From Streptomyces rishiriensis (lineage in GTDB: Bacteria; Actinomycetota; Actinomycetes; Streptomycetales; Streptomycetaceae): a stretch of 64,000 nucleotides of DNA. The stretch's first letter is position 1; each line of letters starts with the position of its first letter. Of the stretch, positions 34,790 to 41,878 are shown in pieces. The position numbers and the translations under genes were made by a program. Location: contig NZ_JAUSWV010000002.1 in assembly GCF_030815485.1 (NCBI RefSeq), positions 7,688,001-7,752,000 of the forward strand, given 5' to 3'. The notes below the pieces were generated by a model. It saw only the letters and a program-made list of their open reading frames with translations. It ran no database searches and was not told where the DNA came from.

Positions 34790-35842
34790 GTGGACATGGC
34801 TGAAAGAACGCCGGACAGAACCCCGGGACGCGGCCGGGCCACGGCCTCCATGGCGGACGTCGCTCGGCTGGCCGGGGTGTCCTCGCAGACCGTCTCACGG
34901 GTCTCCAACGGTTACGCCGGTGTGAACGAGGAGACCCGGCAGCAGGTCCTCGAGGCCATGAAGGAACTCGGCTACCGGCCCAACAGTGCCGCCCGCGCCC
35001 TCAAGCGCGGTGAGTTCCGCACGATCGGCGTCATCACCTTCACGCTGTCCACGACCGGCAACGTGCGCACCCTGGAGGCGATCGCGACCTCGGCGGCCGC
35101 CGAGGGCTACGCGGTGACCCTGCTCCCGGTGGCCGTCCCCACCACCGACGAGGTGCGCGGCGCGTTCTCCCGGCTGGAGGAACTGGCCGTCGACGCGGTG
35201 ATCGTCATCATGGAGGTCCACCTGCTGGACGCGGCCACCGTGAAACTCCCGCCGCACGTCCAGGTCGTCGTCGTGGACTCCGACGCCGGCGACCACTACA
35301 CCGTGGTGGACACCGACCAGGCGGGCGGCACCAAAACCGCCGTCCAGCATCTTCTCGACCTCGGCCATCGGACCGTCTGGCATCTCGGCGGCCCCGAGGG
35401 CTCCTTCGCCGCACAGCGCCGCGCGGACGCCTGGCGGGCCGCCCTCACCGAGGCGGGCCGCACCGCGCCGCCGCTGGTCAGGGGCGACTGGTCGGCCGAG
35501 TCCGGCTACCTGGCCGGCCGCGAGCTGGCGGCCCGTGAGGACTGCACCGCTGTCTTCGCGGCCAACGACCAGATGGCACTGGGCCTGCTGCGCGCCCTGC
35601 ACGAGAACGGCCGCCGGGTGCCCGAGGACGTCAGCGTGATCGGCTTCGACGACATCCCCGAGGCGGGTTCCTTCCTGCCCCCGCTCACCACCCTGCACCA
35701 GGACTTCGCCGAGGTCGGCCGGCTCTGCGTCCAGGCGGTGCTGCGCAAGATGCGTCCGGACGGTTCGGAACACGGAACGACGCTCGTACCGACGCGGCTG
35801 GTCCTGCGGCAGAGCACGGCGCCGCCGCCCGCGACACGCTGA
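34790..35842 (+). CDS. LacI-family transcriptional regulator of the galactan locus
   Basis: A 350-residue LacI-family repressor. The N-terminal helix-turn-helix reads ASMADVARLAGVSSQTVSRV, followed by the hinge helix (RPNSAARALKRGEFRTIGVI). The periplasmic-binding-protein-like effector domain follows (VVVDSDAGDHYTVVDTDQ, AVFAANDQMALGLLRALHEN, VSVIGFDDIPEAGSF). It is divergent from the importer genes and very probably binds the two palindromes between them, released by a galacto-oligosaccharide; the inducer is inferred. GTG at 34790 has AGAGAGGTGG 9 bp upstream; ATG at 34796 is an alternative. Confidence 0.93.
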   Translation: MDMAERTPDRTPGRGRATASMADVARLAGVSSQTVSRVSNGYAGVNEETRQQVLEAMKELGYRPNSAARALKRGEFRTIGVITFTLSTTGNVRTLEAIATSAAAEGYAVTLLPVAVPTTDEVRGAFSRLEELAVDAVIVIMEVHLLDAATVKLPPHVQVVVVDSDAGDHYTVVDTDQAGGTKTAVQHLLDLGHRTVWHLGGPEGSFAAQRRADAWRAALTEAGRTAPPLVRGDWSAESGYLAGRELAAREDCTAVFAANDQMALGLLRALHENGRRVPEDVSVIGFDDIPEAGSFLPPLTTLHQDFAEVGRLCVQAVLRKMRPDGSEHGTTLVPTRLVLRQSTAPPPATR

Positions 35843-36273
35843 CGGCGGCGGCTTCGGACACCGGTGTCGTCCGGCGGTGACCGCTGCGGATGCCGGTACC
35901 CGTACCCGGCGCTGTGGGCTGCGGATGCCGGTACCCGGCGGTGACCGGCGCGGCCGCCGGTGCCGGACGGCGAGCGCCTGGGGCGTGCGTCCGTGGCCAC
36001 GGCGAGTGTCTCGGGTATGCGCCTGCGGCGACTGCGAGTGTCTCGGGTATCGCGCCCGTGGCGACTGCGAGCGTCTGGGGCGGCCGCCGGTGCCGGACGG
36101 CGAGCGCCTGGGGCGTGGGCCTGTGGCGACTGCGAGTGTCTCGGGTATGCGCCTGCGGCCACGGCGAGTGTCTCGGTATGCGCGCGGCCACTGTGACGGC
36201 CTCGGGTGTCCGCTCGTGGTCGTCTTTGTGGCGGGCCGCCCGTAGCGCGCGGGCGTTCGCGCGGGGCGCGGGG
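35843..36273. other. Repeat-filled gap between lacI-type gene and acyltransferase gene
   Basis: The gap contains no credible gene. Its left part carries GCGGATGCCGGTACCCG twice (35886 and 35927 onward) and its right part the 32-33 bp tandem array. Open frames crossing it on the minus strand are Pro/Arg/Ala-rich translations of the repeat and change frame with the repeat length. Confidence 0.6.
35970..36225. repeat. Tandem array of a 32-33 bp unit, about eight copies
   Basis: Units begin with GCGAG near 35970, 36002, 36034, 36067, 36100, 36132 and 36164, with a diverged copy at about 36193. A typical core is GCGAGTGTCTCGGGTATGCG. Spacing is 30-33 bp, so no single reading frame is kept. A 38-bp stretch (35950-35987) also recurs exactly at 36080-36117, showing a higher-order duplication of about 130 bp. 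Copies abut with no spacers, so this is a minisatellite and not a CRISPR array. Confidence 0.85.
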
Positions 36274-36927
36274 CTACTTCGGGTGTTCGCCCACGGCGCG
36301 GGCCGCCGTCCGCCAGGCCGCGGTGACGGCGAGCCGGGCGGCCGCCGTGCCGCGCTCCGTCTCCGCGGGCAGTCGCAGCGGCGCACCGAGGTGGACATGG
36401 CAGTGCGGACGCCGGACCGGCGCCGTCAACGTGCCCGCCAGCTGCTTCGCCGCCGACCCCGAGGCGATGCGCCGGGCGCCCGCGTGGCCCACCGGCACGA
36501 CCAGCGCGCCGGTCGCTTGGGCCAGACGGGCGAGCCCGGTTCGGAACGGCTCGGGCGCGGTGGCCGACGCGTCCCTGCGGCGCGGCAGTCGGCCCTCGCC
36601 GTACAGGAGTACGTGCCGACCGCCGGCCAGCGCCTCGGCGGCGGCGTCGAGGGCCAGCGCGGCATGCGCCGTACGGCGGTGGACCGGGATGTGACCCTCA
36701 CGGCTCAACGCCCTGCCGAGCAGCGGTATGCGCCACAGCCCGGCGGTCGCCATCACCACCGGTTCGAACTCCAGCCGGCGCAGCGCGGTCATGACGACGG
36801 CGGGGTCGGCCATGGAGTCGTGGTTGGCCACGAAGAGCGTCCCCGCGGGCAGGCGCAGCTTGATCTCACTGGTGACGGTGAGCCGCCCGAAGAGCGGTGT
36901 CAGGGCGATGACGGCACGGCTGAACAC
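36274..36927 (-). CDS. PlsC-like 1-acyl-glycerol-3-phosphate acyltransferase family protein
   Basis: A 217-residue lysophospholipid acyltransferase homologue. The catalytic NHX4D motif is VANHDSMAD (Asn35, His36, Asp41). The substrate-binding block YGEGRLPRRRD corresponds to the EGTR/EGxR region, and a third block (LVVPVGHAGARR) follows. Such enzymes transfer an acyl chain to lysophosphatidic acid or related lipids at the inner membrane. The protein is shorter than full PlsC (about 240-270 residues), lacks a long N-terminal helix and has a basic C-terminus. It could act on another lysolipid. It is a single gene with an inverted repeat about 65 bp upstream. Confidence 0.85.
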   Translation of the reverse strand: MFSRAVIALTPLFGRLTVTSEIKLRLPAGTLFVANHDSMADPAVVMTALRRLEFEPVVMATAGLWRIPLLGRALSREGHIPVHRRTAHAALALDAAAEALAGGRHVLLYGEGRLPRRRDASATAPEPFRTGLARLAQATGALVVPVGHAGARRIASGSAAKQLAGTLTAPVRRPHCHVHLGAPLRLPAETERGTAAARLAVTAAWRTAARAVGEHPK

Positions 36928-36989
36928 GAGGGAACCTCCGGTGAGGGCGATCGGAGCCTCAGTGTCGTGCCGCGGGGGAGCGGGACGCC

Positions 36990-37005
36990 TGAGTACGGAT
37001 ACTCA
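36990..37005. promoter_or_regulatory. Inverted repeat TGAGTA-N4-TACTCA upstream of the acyltransferase gene
   Basis: TGAGTACGGATACTCA is an inverted repeat with perfect 6-bp arms and a 4-base centre. It lies 63-78 bp upstream of the acyltransferase start, in the promoter zone. The same hexamer appears twice upstream of a membrane-protein gene near 39.65 kb, which suggests a shared regulator. Confidence 0.45.
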
Positions 37006-37129
37006 AGGAGCTGGGGCGTTCCGCCGGGGGAGCGTTACGGCCCGGACGGCGGACGCGCCCCCACCGGCCGAGTGCGTGGCGTCCGCCAGGTCGAGGCGAC
37101 CCACCGGTCCGGCGTAACTGCCGGGCCCG

Positions 37130-37171
37130 CAAGGGGACGAGTCCGGCGGTTGCGCCGGACTCGTCCCCTTG
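37130..37171. terminator. Very strong bidirectional-type hairpin downstream of terD
   Basis: A perfect 19-bp stem (37130-37148 with 37153-37171) encloses a GTTG loop. It lies about 90 bp past the terD stop and upstream of the acyltransferase gene. The length of the stem makes it the strongest terminator-like hairpin in the window. Confidence 0.85.
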
Positions 37172-37261
37172 CCGGGGCCGCCCTGGTTCTCTTCTGTGTC
37201 CGGTGGTTCCGGTGCCGGGCGATCTGCGGGGGCATGCCCCTCCGGTCGCCCGACCGCCTGG

Positions 37262-37837
37262 TCAGACGTTGACGCCGAAGTCGGCGGCGATCCCGGCCAG
37301 GCCGGAGGCGTAACCCTGGCCCACGGCACGGAACTTCCACTCCGCGCCGTTGCGGTACAGCTCGCCGAAGACCATCGCGGTCTCGGTGGAGGCGTCCTCG
37401 GAGAGGTCGTAGCGGGCGATTTCCTGGCCGCCGGCCTGGTTGACGACGCGGATGAACGCGTTGCGGACCTGGCCGAAGCTCTGGCCGCGGTTCTCGGCGT
37501 CGTGGATGGAGACCGGGAAGACGATCTTGTCGATCCCGGCGGGAACGGCGGCGAGGTTCACCTTGACCGACTCGTCGTCGCCCTCGCCCTCACCGGTGAG
37601 GTTGTCGCCCGTGTGCTCGACCGAACCGTCCGGGCTCTTCAGGTTGTTGTAGAAGACGAAGTGCTGGTCGGACAGGACCTTGCCGGACGCGTCCAGGAGC
37701 AGGGCCGAGGCGTCGAGGTCGTAGTCGGTGCCCGTGGTCGTGCGCACGTCCCAGCCCAGACCGACCAGAACCGCGGTCAGGCCCGGCGCCTCCTTGCTCA
37801 GGGACACGTTGCCACCCTTGGACAGGGAAACTCCCAC
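37262..37837 (-). CDS. terD: TerD family protein (tellurium resistance/stress)
   Basis: A 191-residue TerD-family protein, full length for the family. The N-terminus VGVSLSKGGNVSLSKEAPGL is diagnostic. WDVRTTTGTDYDLDASALLL, with DNLTGEGEGDDESVKVNL and the later YDLSEDASTETAMVFGELYR, supply the acidic clusters that bind calcium. TerD proteins act in the cytosol in tellurite, phage and stress responses, usually in multigene families in Streptomyces. Here it stands alone. GTG at 37837 with AGGAGG 7 bp upstream gives the family start; an earlier in-frame ATG would add a non-conserved Arg-rich tail. Confidence 0.95.
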   Translation of the reverse strand: MGVSLSKGGNVSLSKEAPGLTAVLVGLGWDVRTTTGTDYDLDASALLLDASGKVLSDQHFVFYNNLKSPDGSVEHTGDNLTGEGEGDDESVKVNLAAVPAGIDKIVFPVSIHDAENRGQSFGQVRNAFIRVVNQAGGQEIARYDLSEDASTETAMVFGELYRNGAEWKFRAVGQGYASGLAGIAADFGVNV

Positions 37838-37896
37838 TGTCTTCCTCCTGGTCGAGACTGGTCGAGCTGTCACGCGCGGTTGCGCCCGAGTCGAAA

Positions 37897-37910
37897 CTAC
37901 AGCAATGTAG
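37897..37910. promoter_or_regulatory. Inverted repeat upstream of terD
   Basis: CTACA at 37897-37901 and TGTAG at 37906-37910 form a 5-bp inverted repeat around GCAA, 60-73 bp upstream of the terD start. It is embedded in one of the few AT-rich patches of the window, so it may overlap the promoter. Weak evidence. Confidence 0.3.
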
Positions 37911-38256
37911 AAATGATGGGGAAATATGCTTACGGGCGCTCAGGTTCCGAACTCGGTTGCGCGGTGCGGCAGAAGGGCGCGACGTCCGGCATCGCTCGCG
38001 AGCTGCTCGGCCGGTCCGACGATGATGCGCTGGGGTCCGCCGACGTGACAGAGCCGACAGCTCCTCCCGTACCGCGCCGGCCTTCCGGCGAGTTCCGCGC
38101 CGCCACGGGCGCGCAGACGGGCGACGACCTCCTCGGGGCCGGGGTCCGCCGCATGGCGACTTCGCGGCGGACGTCACCGACACCGGGACGGTGTGGCACG
38201 TCAACTCCGCCGGTGGCCCGGCCGTTACCCGGCCAACCAGCCGATCCGGACCCGTC
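37911..38256. other. Gap between terD and the HD-domain gene
   Basis: About 345 bp. The left end is the AT-rich terD promoter patch. In the middle, several short frames have normal codon bias (for example GDFAADVTDTGTVWHVNSAG on the plus strand from about 38147), but none has a start, ribosome site and family I recognise. It may hold a gene remnant; I cannot name it. Confidence 0.4.
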
Positions 38257-38859
38257 TCAAGCCTGTGCGTGGCCGTACCGCGCCCTTGCCGGGGCCAGAT
38301 CGGGTTCACCGAACCGGGCACGCAGCAGGCCGAAGGCGTGCTCCTTGTCCGCGCCGAACCTCGACACCCGGGCGGTATAGGAACCGGCGGTCAGGAAGGT
38401 CGGGGGAGTGGTCTTGCTGTGGAACTTGTCCGCGTACATCACCAGTTGCTCTTCGGCGGTCTCGGCGAGGTAGTCGGCCTCGGGTATGGGGAGCCCCTGA
38501 TCGCGGATGTCGTGCCGGGTGAGACCGACTCCCGTGTGGCAGGAGCAGAAGCGGCACAGGCGCTCGGGGAATCCCTCCTCATGGAGGATCTCGTGGCCGA
38601 GGACGCCATGACGGATGTAGTTGCGGTGATCGAGCCGACCGGCCTCGTCGTACAGCCGGTAGACGCCGATGTCGTGCAGCAGCGCTCCGACACGGACGAG
38701 GTCGAGGTCGATGTCGAGGGGCGGGTCCGTCCGTGCCGCGAGCTGTTCGGCGATGCCGCTGACGATCTCGCAGTGGGTGAAGACGAGGTCCAGAGCCTCG
38801 TGCGAGGGCGCGTACCGCTCGTGCAGGGCCCGTACCTCGTCGACCGTCGGAAGGATCAC
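38257..38859 (-). CDS. HD-domain phosphohydrolase family protein
   Basis: About 200 residues. The metal-binding HD motif is VGALLHDIGVYRLYD. Supporting conserved positions are a preceding His (LVFTHCEIVSGIAEQL) and later HGVLGHEILHEEG, the second-shell His and Glu of HD hydrolases, and CSCHTGVGLT. HD proteins hydrolyse phosphate esters, often nucleotides; the substrate here is unknown. The start is uncertain. GTG at 38859 (VILPTVDEVRAL) avoids overlap with the upstream gene and fits the family's short N-terminus, while GTG at 38925 would overlap that gene by 38 bp. Confidence 0.82.
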   Translation of the reverse strand: MILPTVDEVRALHERYAPSHEALDLVFTHCEIVSGIAEQLAARTDPPLDIDLDLVRVGALLHDIGVYRLYDEAGRLDHRNYIRHGVLGHEILHEEGFPERLCRFCSCHTGVGLTRHDIRDQGLPIPEADYLAETAEEQLVMYADKFHSKTTPPTFLTAGSYTARVSRFGADKEHAFGLLRARFGEPDLAPARARYGHAQA

Positions 38860-38887
38860 TTCGGCAGCGTACCGGTACGTGACCGGG

Positions 38888-39145
38888 TCAGATGAAGCCG
38901 TGGTGGCTGATCCTCGAGTGACCACAGGTGTCCCTGGCGCACCGGTGCTCGATGCCTTCGTACTGGTCGCAGGGGCATCGGTAGCAGTACTGGGCGTCCG
39001 GGTCGAACCGGCGCGCGGTGGCGGTCAGCCGGGCGTTGGCGGTCTCGTCGAAGCTGCGCAGCTGCTTCTCGAGGCCGTCGAAGTCGGCTTCGTTCGCTGC
39101 GTACGCCTTCTTCTGATCCTCTGTCAGGTCGTCCCTGGGCTCCAT
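38888..39145 (-). CDS. Small Cys-rich protein, putative zinc ribbon
   Basis: An 85-residue protein. The N-terminal half is a charged helix (MEPRDDLTEDQKKAYAANEA, EKQLRSFDETANARL). The C-terminal half carries five Cys and several His in CYRCPCDQYEG, HRCARDTCGHSRISHHG, a spacing that could hold one or two zinc ions. No signal peptide. I do not recognise the family. It starts at ATG with a GGGAGG sequence upstream and lies directly before the HD-domain gene on the same strand, so the two may be co-transcribed. Confidence 0.65.
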   Translation of the reverse strand: MEPRDDLTEDQKKAYAANEADFDGLEKQLRSFDETANARLTATARRFDPDAQYCYRCPCDQYEGIEHRCARDTCGHSRISHHGFI

Positions 39146-39240
39146 GTTCCCTCCCGGCACCGGGATCGGGTGTGCTTCTCCTCTCCTCAGGATGACCCTC
39201 TGACCCGCGGACCGCATCAGCAATCGTCCTCGGGCGCGGG

Positions 39241-39600
39241 TCACGCGTGGCTGAGGATCACCAGCAGTGCGGTGCCCTCCGCGAGGACCTGGGCGGCGAG
39301 CGCAGCCTGGCGCACCCGCACGGCCGGTGCGGCCACGGCGACGAGGAACGCCACAGCACCGGCGCCCGTACCCCACTCGAACAGCCAGCCGGGCAGCGAG
39401 GCGGCGCACTGCTCGCCGTACGTCAGGCAGCGCCCTGCCCGCTCCGAGGTCAGCGTCAGCACGCCGACCGCCAGGGTCGCCGGCACGAACAGGAGGGCGG
39501 CCATGGCGGCCCACAGTCGCGTGCGGTCCGTCGGCGAACCGGACTGGAACGGGGGGACGGGGGCGGAAGCGGATTCGGATGCGGACGTGGCTGCGTTCAT
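39241..39600 (-). CDS. Small integral membrane protein
   Basis: A 119-residue protein with a Ser/Ala-rich N-terminus of about 30 residues and three hydrophobic segments: LWAAMAALLFVPATLAVGVL, then GAGAVAFLVAVAAPAV and AAQVLAEGTALLVILS. Two Cys (GRCLTYGEQC) lie in the first outer loop and could form a disulfide. The ATG at 39600 has GGATGGGGA immediately upstream. Function unknown. A pair of TACTCA hexamers lies 45-72 bp upstream. Confidence 0.65.
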   Translation of the reverse strand: MNAATSASESASAPVPPFQSGSPTDRTRLWAAMAALLFVPATLAVGVLTLTSERAGRCLTYGEQCAASLPGWLFEWGTGAGAVAFLVAVAAPAVRVRQAALAAQVLAEGTALLVILSHA

Positions 39601-39644
39601 GTCCCCATCCCATCCGGCGGGCCGACGCCACACAGCCGCCCGGC

Positions 39645-39672
39645 TACTCAGATTCCGGGTGCGACATACTCA
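39645..39672. promoter_or_regulatory. Paired TACTCA hexamers upstream of a membrane-protein gene
   Basis: TACTCA occurs at 39645-39650 and 39667-39672, 22 bp apart, upstream of the minus-strand gene that starts at 39600. The hexamer matches the arms of the inverted repeat at 36990-37005. The gap 39673-39882 shows no gene or other repeat. Confidence 0.3.
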
Positions 39673-39882
39673 GCCGCCGCTGGGTTCCGGCTGCGCGAGC
39701 TCTGCGGTCCGACAGGCCGATTCACCGTGGATTCCGTCGTCACCGCGCTCACCATGCGCTTCGCCGGAGCGGCGAGTGGCGCGCCGTACTTCCCCTGCGC
39801 GGTCCGCACGGTGTTCGCGCCCACTGCCACCGTCCGGCTTCCGTACCGGGGCGCCCGCACCGGGTGCGCCCGGACAGACGGC

Positions 39883-40113
39883 TCATTCCCCGACCGGATA
39901 GGGCGGGCATTGCCTGCTCGTCGGATGCGTGTCGCAGTGTGCGTCCAGGGCCTGCCAGGCCAGGACCAGCGCGGCGACGACCGCGGCGAGCGCGCACACG
40001 TAGAGGACCCACCACCGCTGGGCCGCCCGGGGCGGGCCCTGCAAGGTCGACAGGCCGACACCCCCCGTGAGCAACACGGCCCAGCCGAGCAGAAACGCCA
40101 GCAGGATCAGCAC
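39883..40113 (-). CDS. Small two-helix membrane protein
   Basis: A 76-residue protein with two hydrophobic helices: LILLAFLLGWAVLLTGGVGL near the N-terminus and WWVLYVCALAAVVAALVLAW in the middle. The C-terminal tail holds two Cys (AHCDTHPTSRQCPP) and probably faces outside. It starts at GTG with GGAGG 5 bp upstream, which supports expression. Function unknown. Confidence 0.6.
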   Translation of the reverse strand: MLILLAFLLGWAVLLTGGVGLSTLQGPPRAAQRWWVLYVCALAAVVAALVLAWQALDAHCDTHPTSRQCPPYPVGE

Positions 40114-40356
40114 GTGGCCTCCGAGGCGATCGCCCAGCCCTCGCCACCGGTCAACAGGGCTGGCCCAACGAACGGTAGAGCGCAGCCCAACTCGCCGGAA
40201 GACGGCGCCGGTCGGCGGAGGAACGGCGAGTCACGCCTGTGTCGAGGTCGTTCCGCGTCACCGGTCGTTCGGCCGCGGACAGGGGCGAGCAGTGCGTCCA
40301 CCATCGGGTCGAGAATCCGATCGATCTTGACCGGCGAGTCCGGTTAGAGTCGGGCG

Positions 40357-40863
40357 GTGCCCGAGCTGAAGCGGTTGCAGGCCGGCCATGCCGCGGCGGT
40401 CCTGGCCTTCGAGCTGGCGAACCGCGCCTACTTCGCTGCCGCCGTCTCCGACCGCGGTGACACGTTCTTCGACCGGTTCGCCGACCGCTACAGCGCTCTG
40501 CTGGCCGAGCAGGAGGCCGGCCTCAGCGCCTTCCACGTGCTCGTCGCCGAGGACGGCCCGGTTCTGGGCCGGTTCAACCTGTACGACTTCGACGACGGCA
40601 CAGCCACGCTCGGCTACCGGGTCGCGCAGCACGTCACCGGTCGCGGCGTGGCGACCGCAACCGTCCGGGAGCTGTGCCGGCTGGCGTCGGCGCGGTACGG
40701 ACTGCGCACACTGCGGGCTGCCACCTCCCACGGCAATGCCGCATCCCAGCGGGTGCTGACCAAGGCCGGGTTCGTTCCGGCCGGTCCTGCCGACCCGGCC
40801 GACCTCGGTGGCAAGCCCGGCGTGTGGTTCCGGCGGGAGCTGGAGCTCCAGCCGCGACAGTGA
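40357..40863 (+). CDS. GNAT family N-acetyltransferase (RimJ-like)
   Basis: A 168-residue acetyltransferase of the RimJ/RimL type. The acetyl-CoA loop is LGYRVAQHVTGRGVATATVRELCRLA (Gln/Arg-x-x-Gly pattern in HVTGRGVA). TLRAATSHGNAASQRVLTKAGF matches the family's SxNxxSxxVLxKxGF signature. It may acetylate a protein N-terminus or a small amine; the substrate is unknown. It begins at GTG close to a weak ribosome site and ends 23 bp from the convergent meaB stop. Confidence 0.88.
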   Translation: MPELKRLQAGHAAAVLAFELANRAYFAAAVSDRGDTFFDRFADRYSALLAEQEAGLSAFHVLVAEDGPVLGRFNLYDFDDGTATLGYRVAQHVTGRGVATATVRELCRLASARYGLRTLRAATSHGNAASQRVLTKAGFVPAGPADPADLGGKPGVWFRRELELQPRQ

Positions 40864-40886
40864 CGCCGTGAGGGGCGAGCAGCTTC

Positions 40887-41873
40887 TCAGCCCTCGTCTC
40901 CGCCGAACACCTTCAAAATGCGCTCCGCCGCCAGGGTGGCCGTCAATTCGCCGTTTCTGACCTGCTGTTCGAGGGTGGGCGCCAAGGACCGTACCGCCGG
41001 GGCGGTGCGCAGGCGGCCGAGGAGTTCGTCGCGGACCATGGACCAGGTCCAGTCGACCTGCTGCTCGCGGCGCTTGTCGGCGAGCCGGCCGGTGGAGTCG
41101 AGCAGGGTGCGGTGCTGTTCGAGGCGGTCCCAGACGGTGTCCAGGCCGGCCGCCTCGCGGGCGCTGCAGCTGAGGACCGGCGGGGTCCAGGCGGCGTCCC
41201 TGCCGTGCATGAGCCGCAGGGCGCCCGCCAGTTCGCGTGCGGCGGCGCGGGCGTCGCGCTCGTGCGGGCCGTCGGCCTTGTTGACGGCGATGACGTCGGC
41301 CAGTTCCAGGACGCCCTTCTTGATGCCCTGGAGCTGGTCGCCGGCGCGGGCGAGGGTGAGCAGCAGGAAGGAGTCGACCATGTTGGCGACCGTGGTCTCC
41401 GACTGACCGACGCCGACCGTCTCCACCAGGACCACGTCGTAACCCGCGGCCTCCATCACGATGATCGACTCGCGCGTCGCCTTGGCGACCCCGCCCAGCG
41501 TGCCCGAGGTCGGCGACGGGCGGACGAAGGCCGCCGGGTCGACGGCCAGGCGTTCCATCCGTGTCTTGTCGCCGAGGATCGAGCCGCCGGTGCGGCTGGA
41601 GGACGGGTCGACGGCGAGCACCGCGACCCGGTGGCCGAGCGAGGTGAGCATCGTGCCGAAGGCGTCGATGAACGTCGACTTGCCCACGCCGGGCACCCCG
41701 CTGACGCCGATCCGGCGGGCCCTTCCACTGTGCGGAAGCAGCTCGGTCAGCAACTCCTGGGCCAGCGCCCGGTGATCGGGCCGGGTGGACTCGACCAGCG
41801 TGACCGCACGGGCCACCAGGGCCCGCCTGCCGTCGAGTACACCCTGCACATACGTGTCGAGGTCGATGGCCAT
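40887..41873 (-). CDS. meaB: Methylmalonyl-CoA mutase-associated GTPase MeaB
   Basis: A 328-residue G3E-family P-loop GTPase that protects and loads methylmalonyl-CoA mutase with adenosylcobalamin. The Walker A loop is GVPGVGKST (about 59-67). The Walker B/metal region is VDPSSSRTGGSILGDKTRME, the ETVGVGQSE switch segment follows, and the guanine-specificity motif is VNKAD. It lies 5 bp downstream of mutB, the usual chaperone position, and completes the mutA-mutB-meaB operon. Confidence 0.96.
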   Translation of the reverse strand: MAIDLDTYVQGVLDGRRALVARAVTLVESTRPDHRALAQELLTELLPHSGRARRIGVSGVPGVGKSTFIDAFGTMLTSLGHRVAVLAVDPSSSRTGGSILGDKTRMERLAVDPAAFVRPSPTSGTLGGVAKATRESIIVMEAAGYDVVLVETVGVGQSETTVANMVDSFLLLTLARAGDQLQGIKKGVLELADVIAVNKADGPHERDARAAARELAGALRLMHGRDAAWTPPVLSCSAREAAGLDTVWDRLEQHRTLLDSTGRLADKRREQQVDWTWSMVRDELLGRLRTAPAVRSLAPTLEQQVRNGELTATLAAERILKVFGGDEG

Positions 41874-41878
41874 GGGGC

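Noticed and set aside
35970..36225. CRISPR array
   Set aside because: Repeat units of 32-33 bp follow each other directly with no unique spacers, and there are no cas genes nearby.
35685..36398. A 237-codon Pro/Arg/His-rich protein gene on the minus strand
   Set aside because: It is a translation of the tandem repeat array; the units are not multiples of three, so the peptide pattern changes frame, and it overlaps the acyltransferase gene.
37003..37329. A 108-codon gene around the terD terminator
   Set aside because: It reads through the 19-bp hairpin and overlaps the end of terD; Pro/Gly-rich and without a family.
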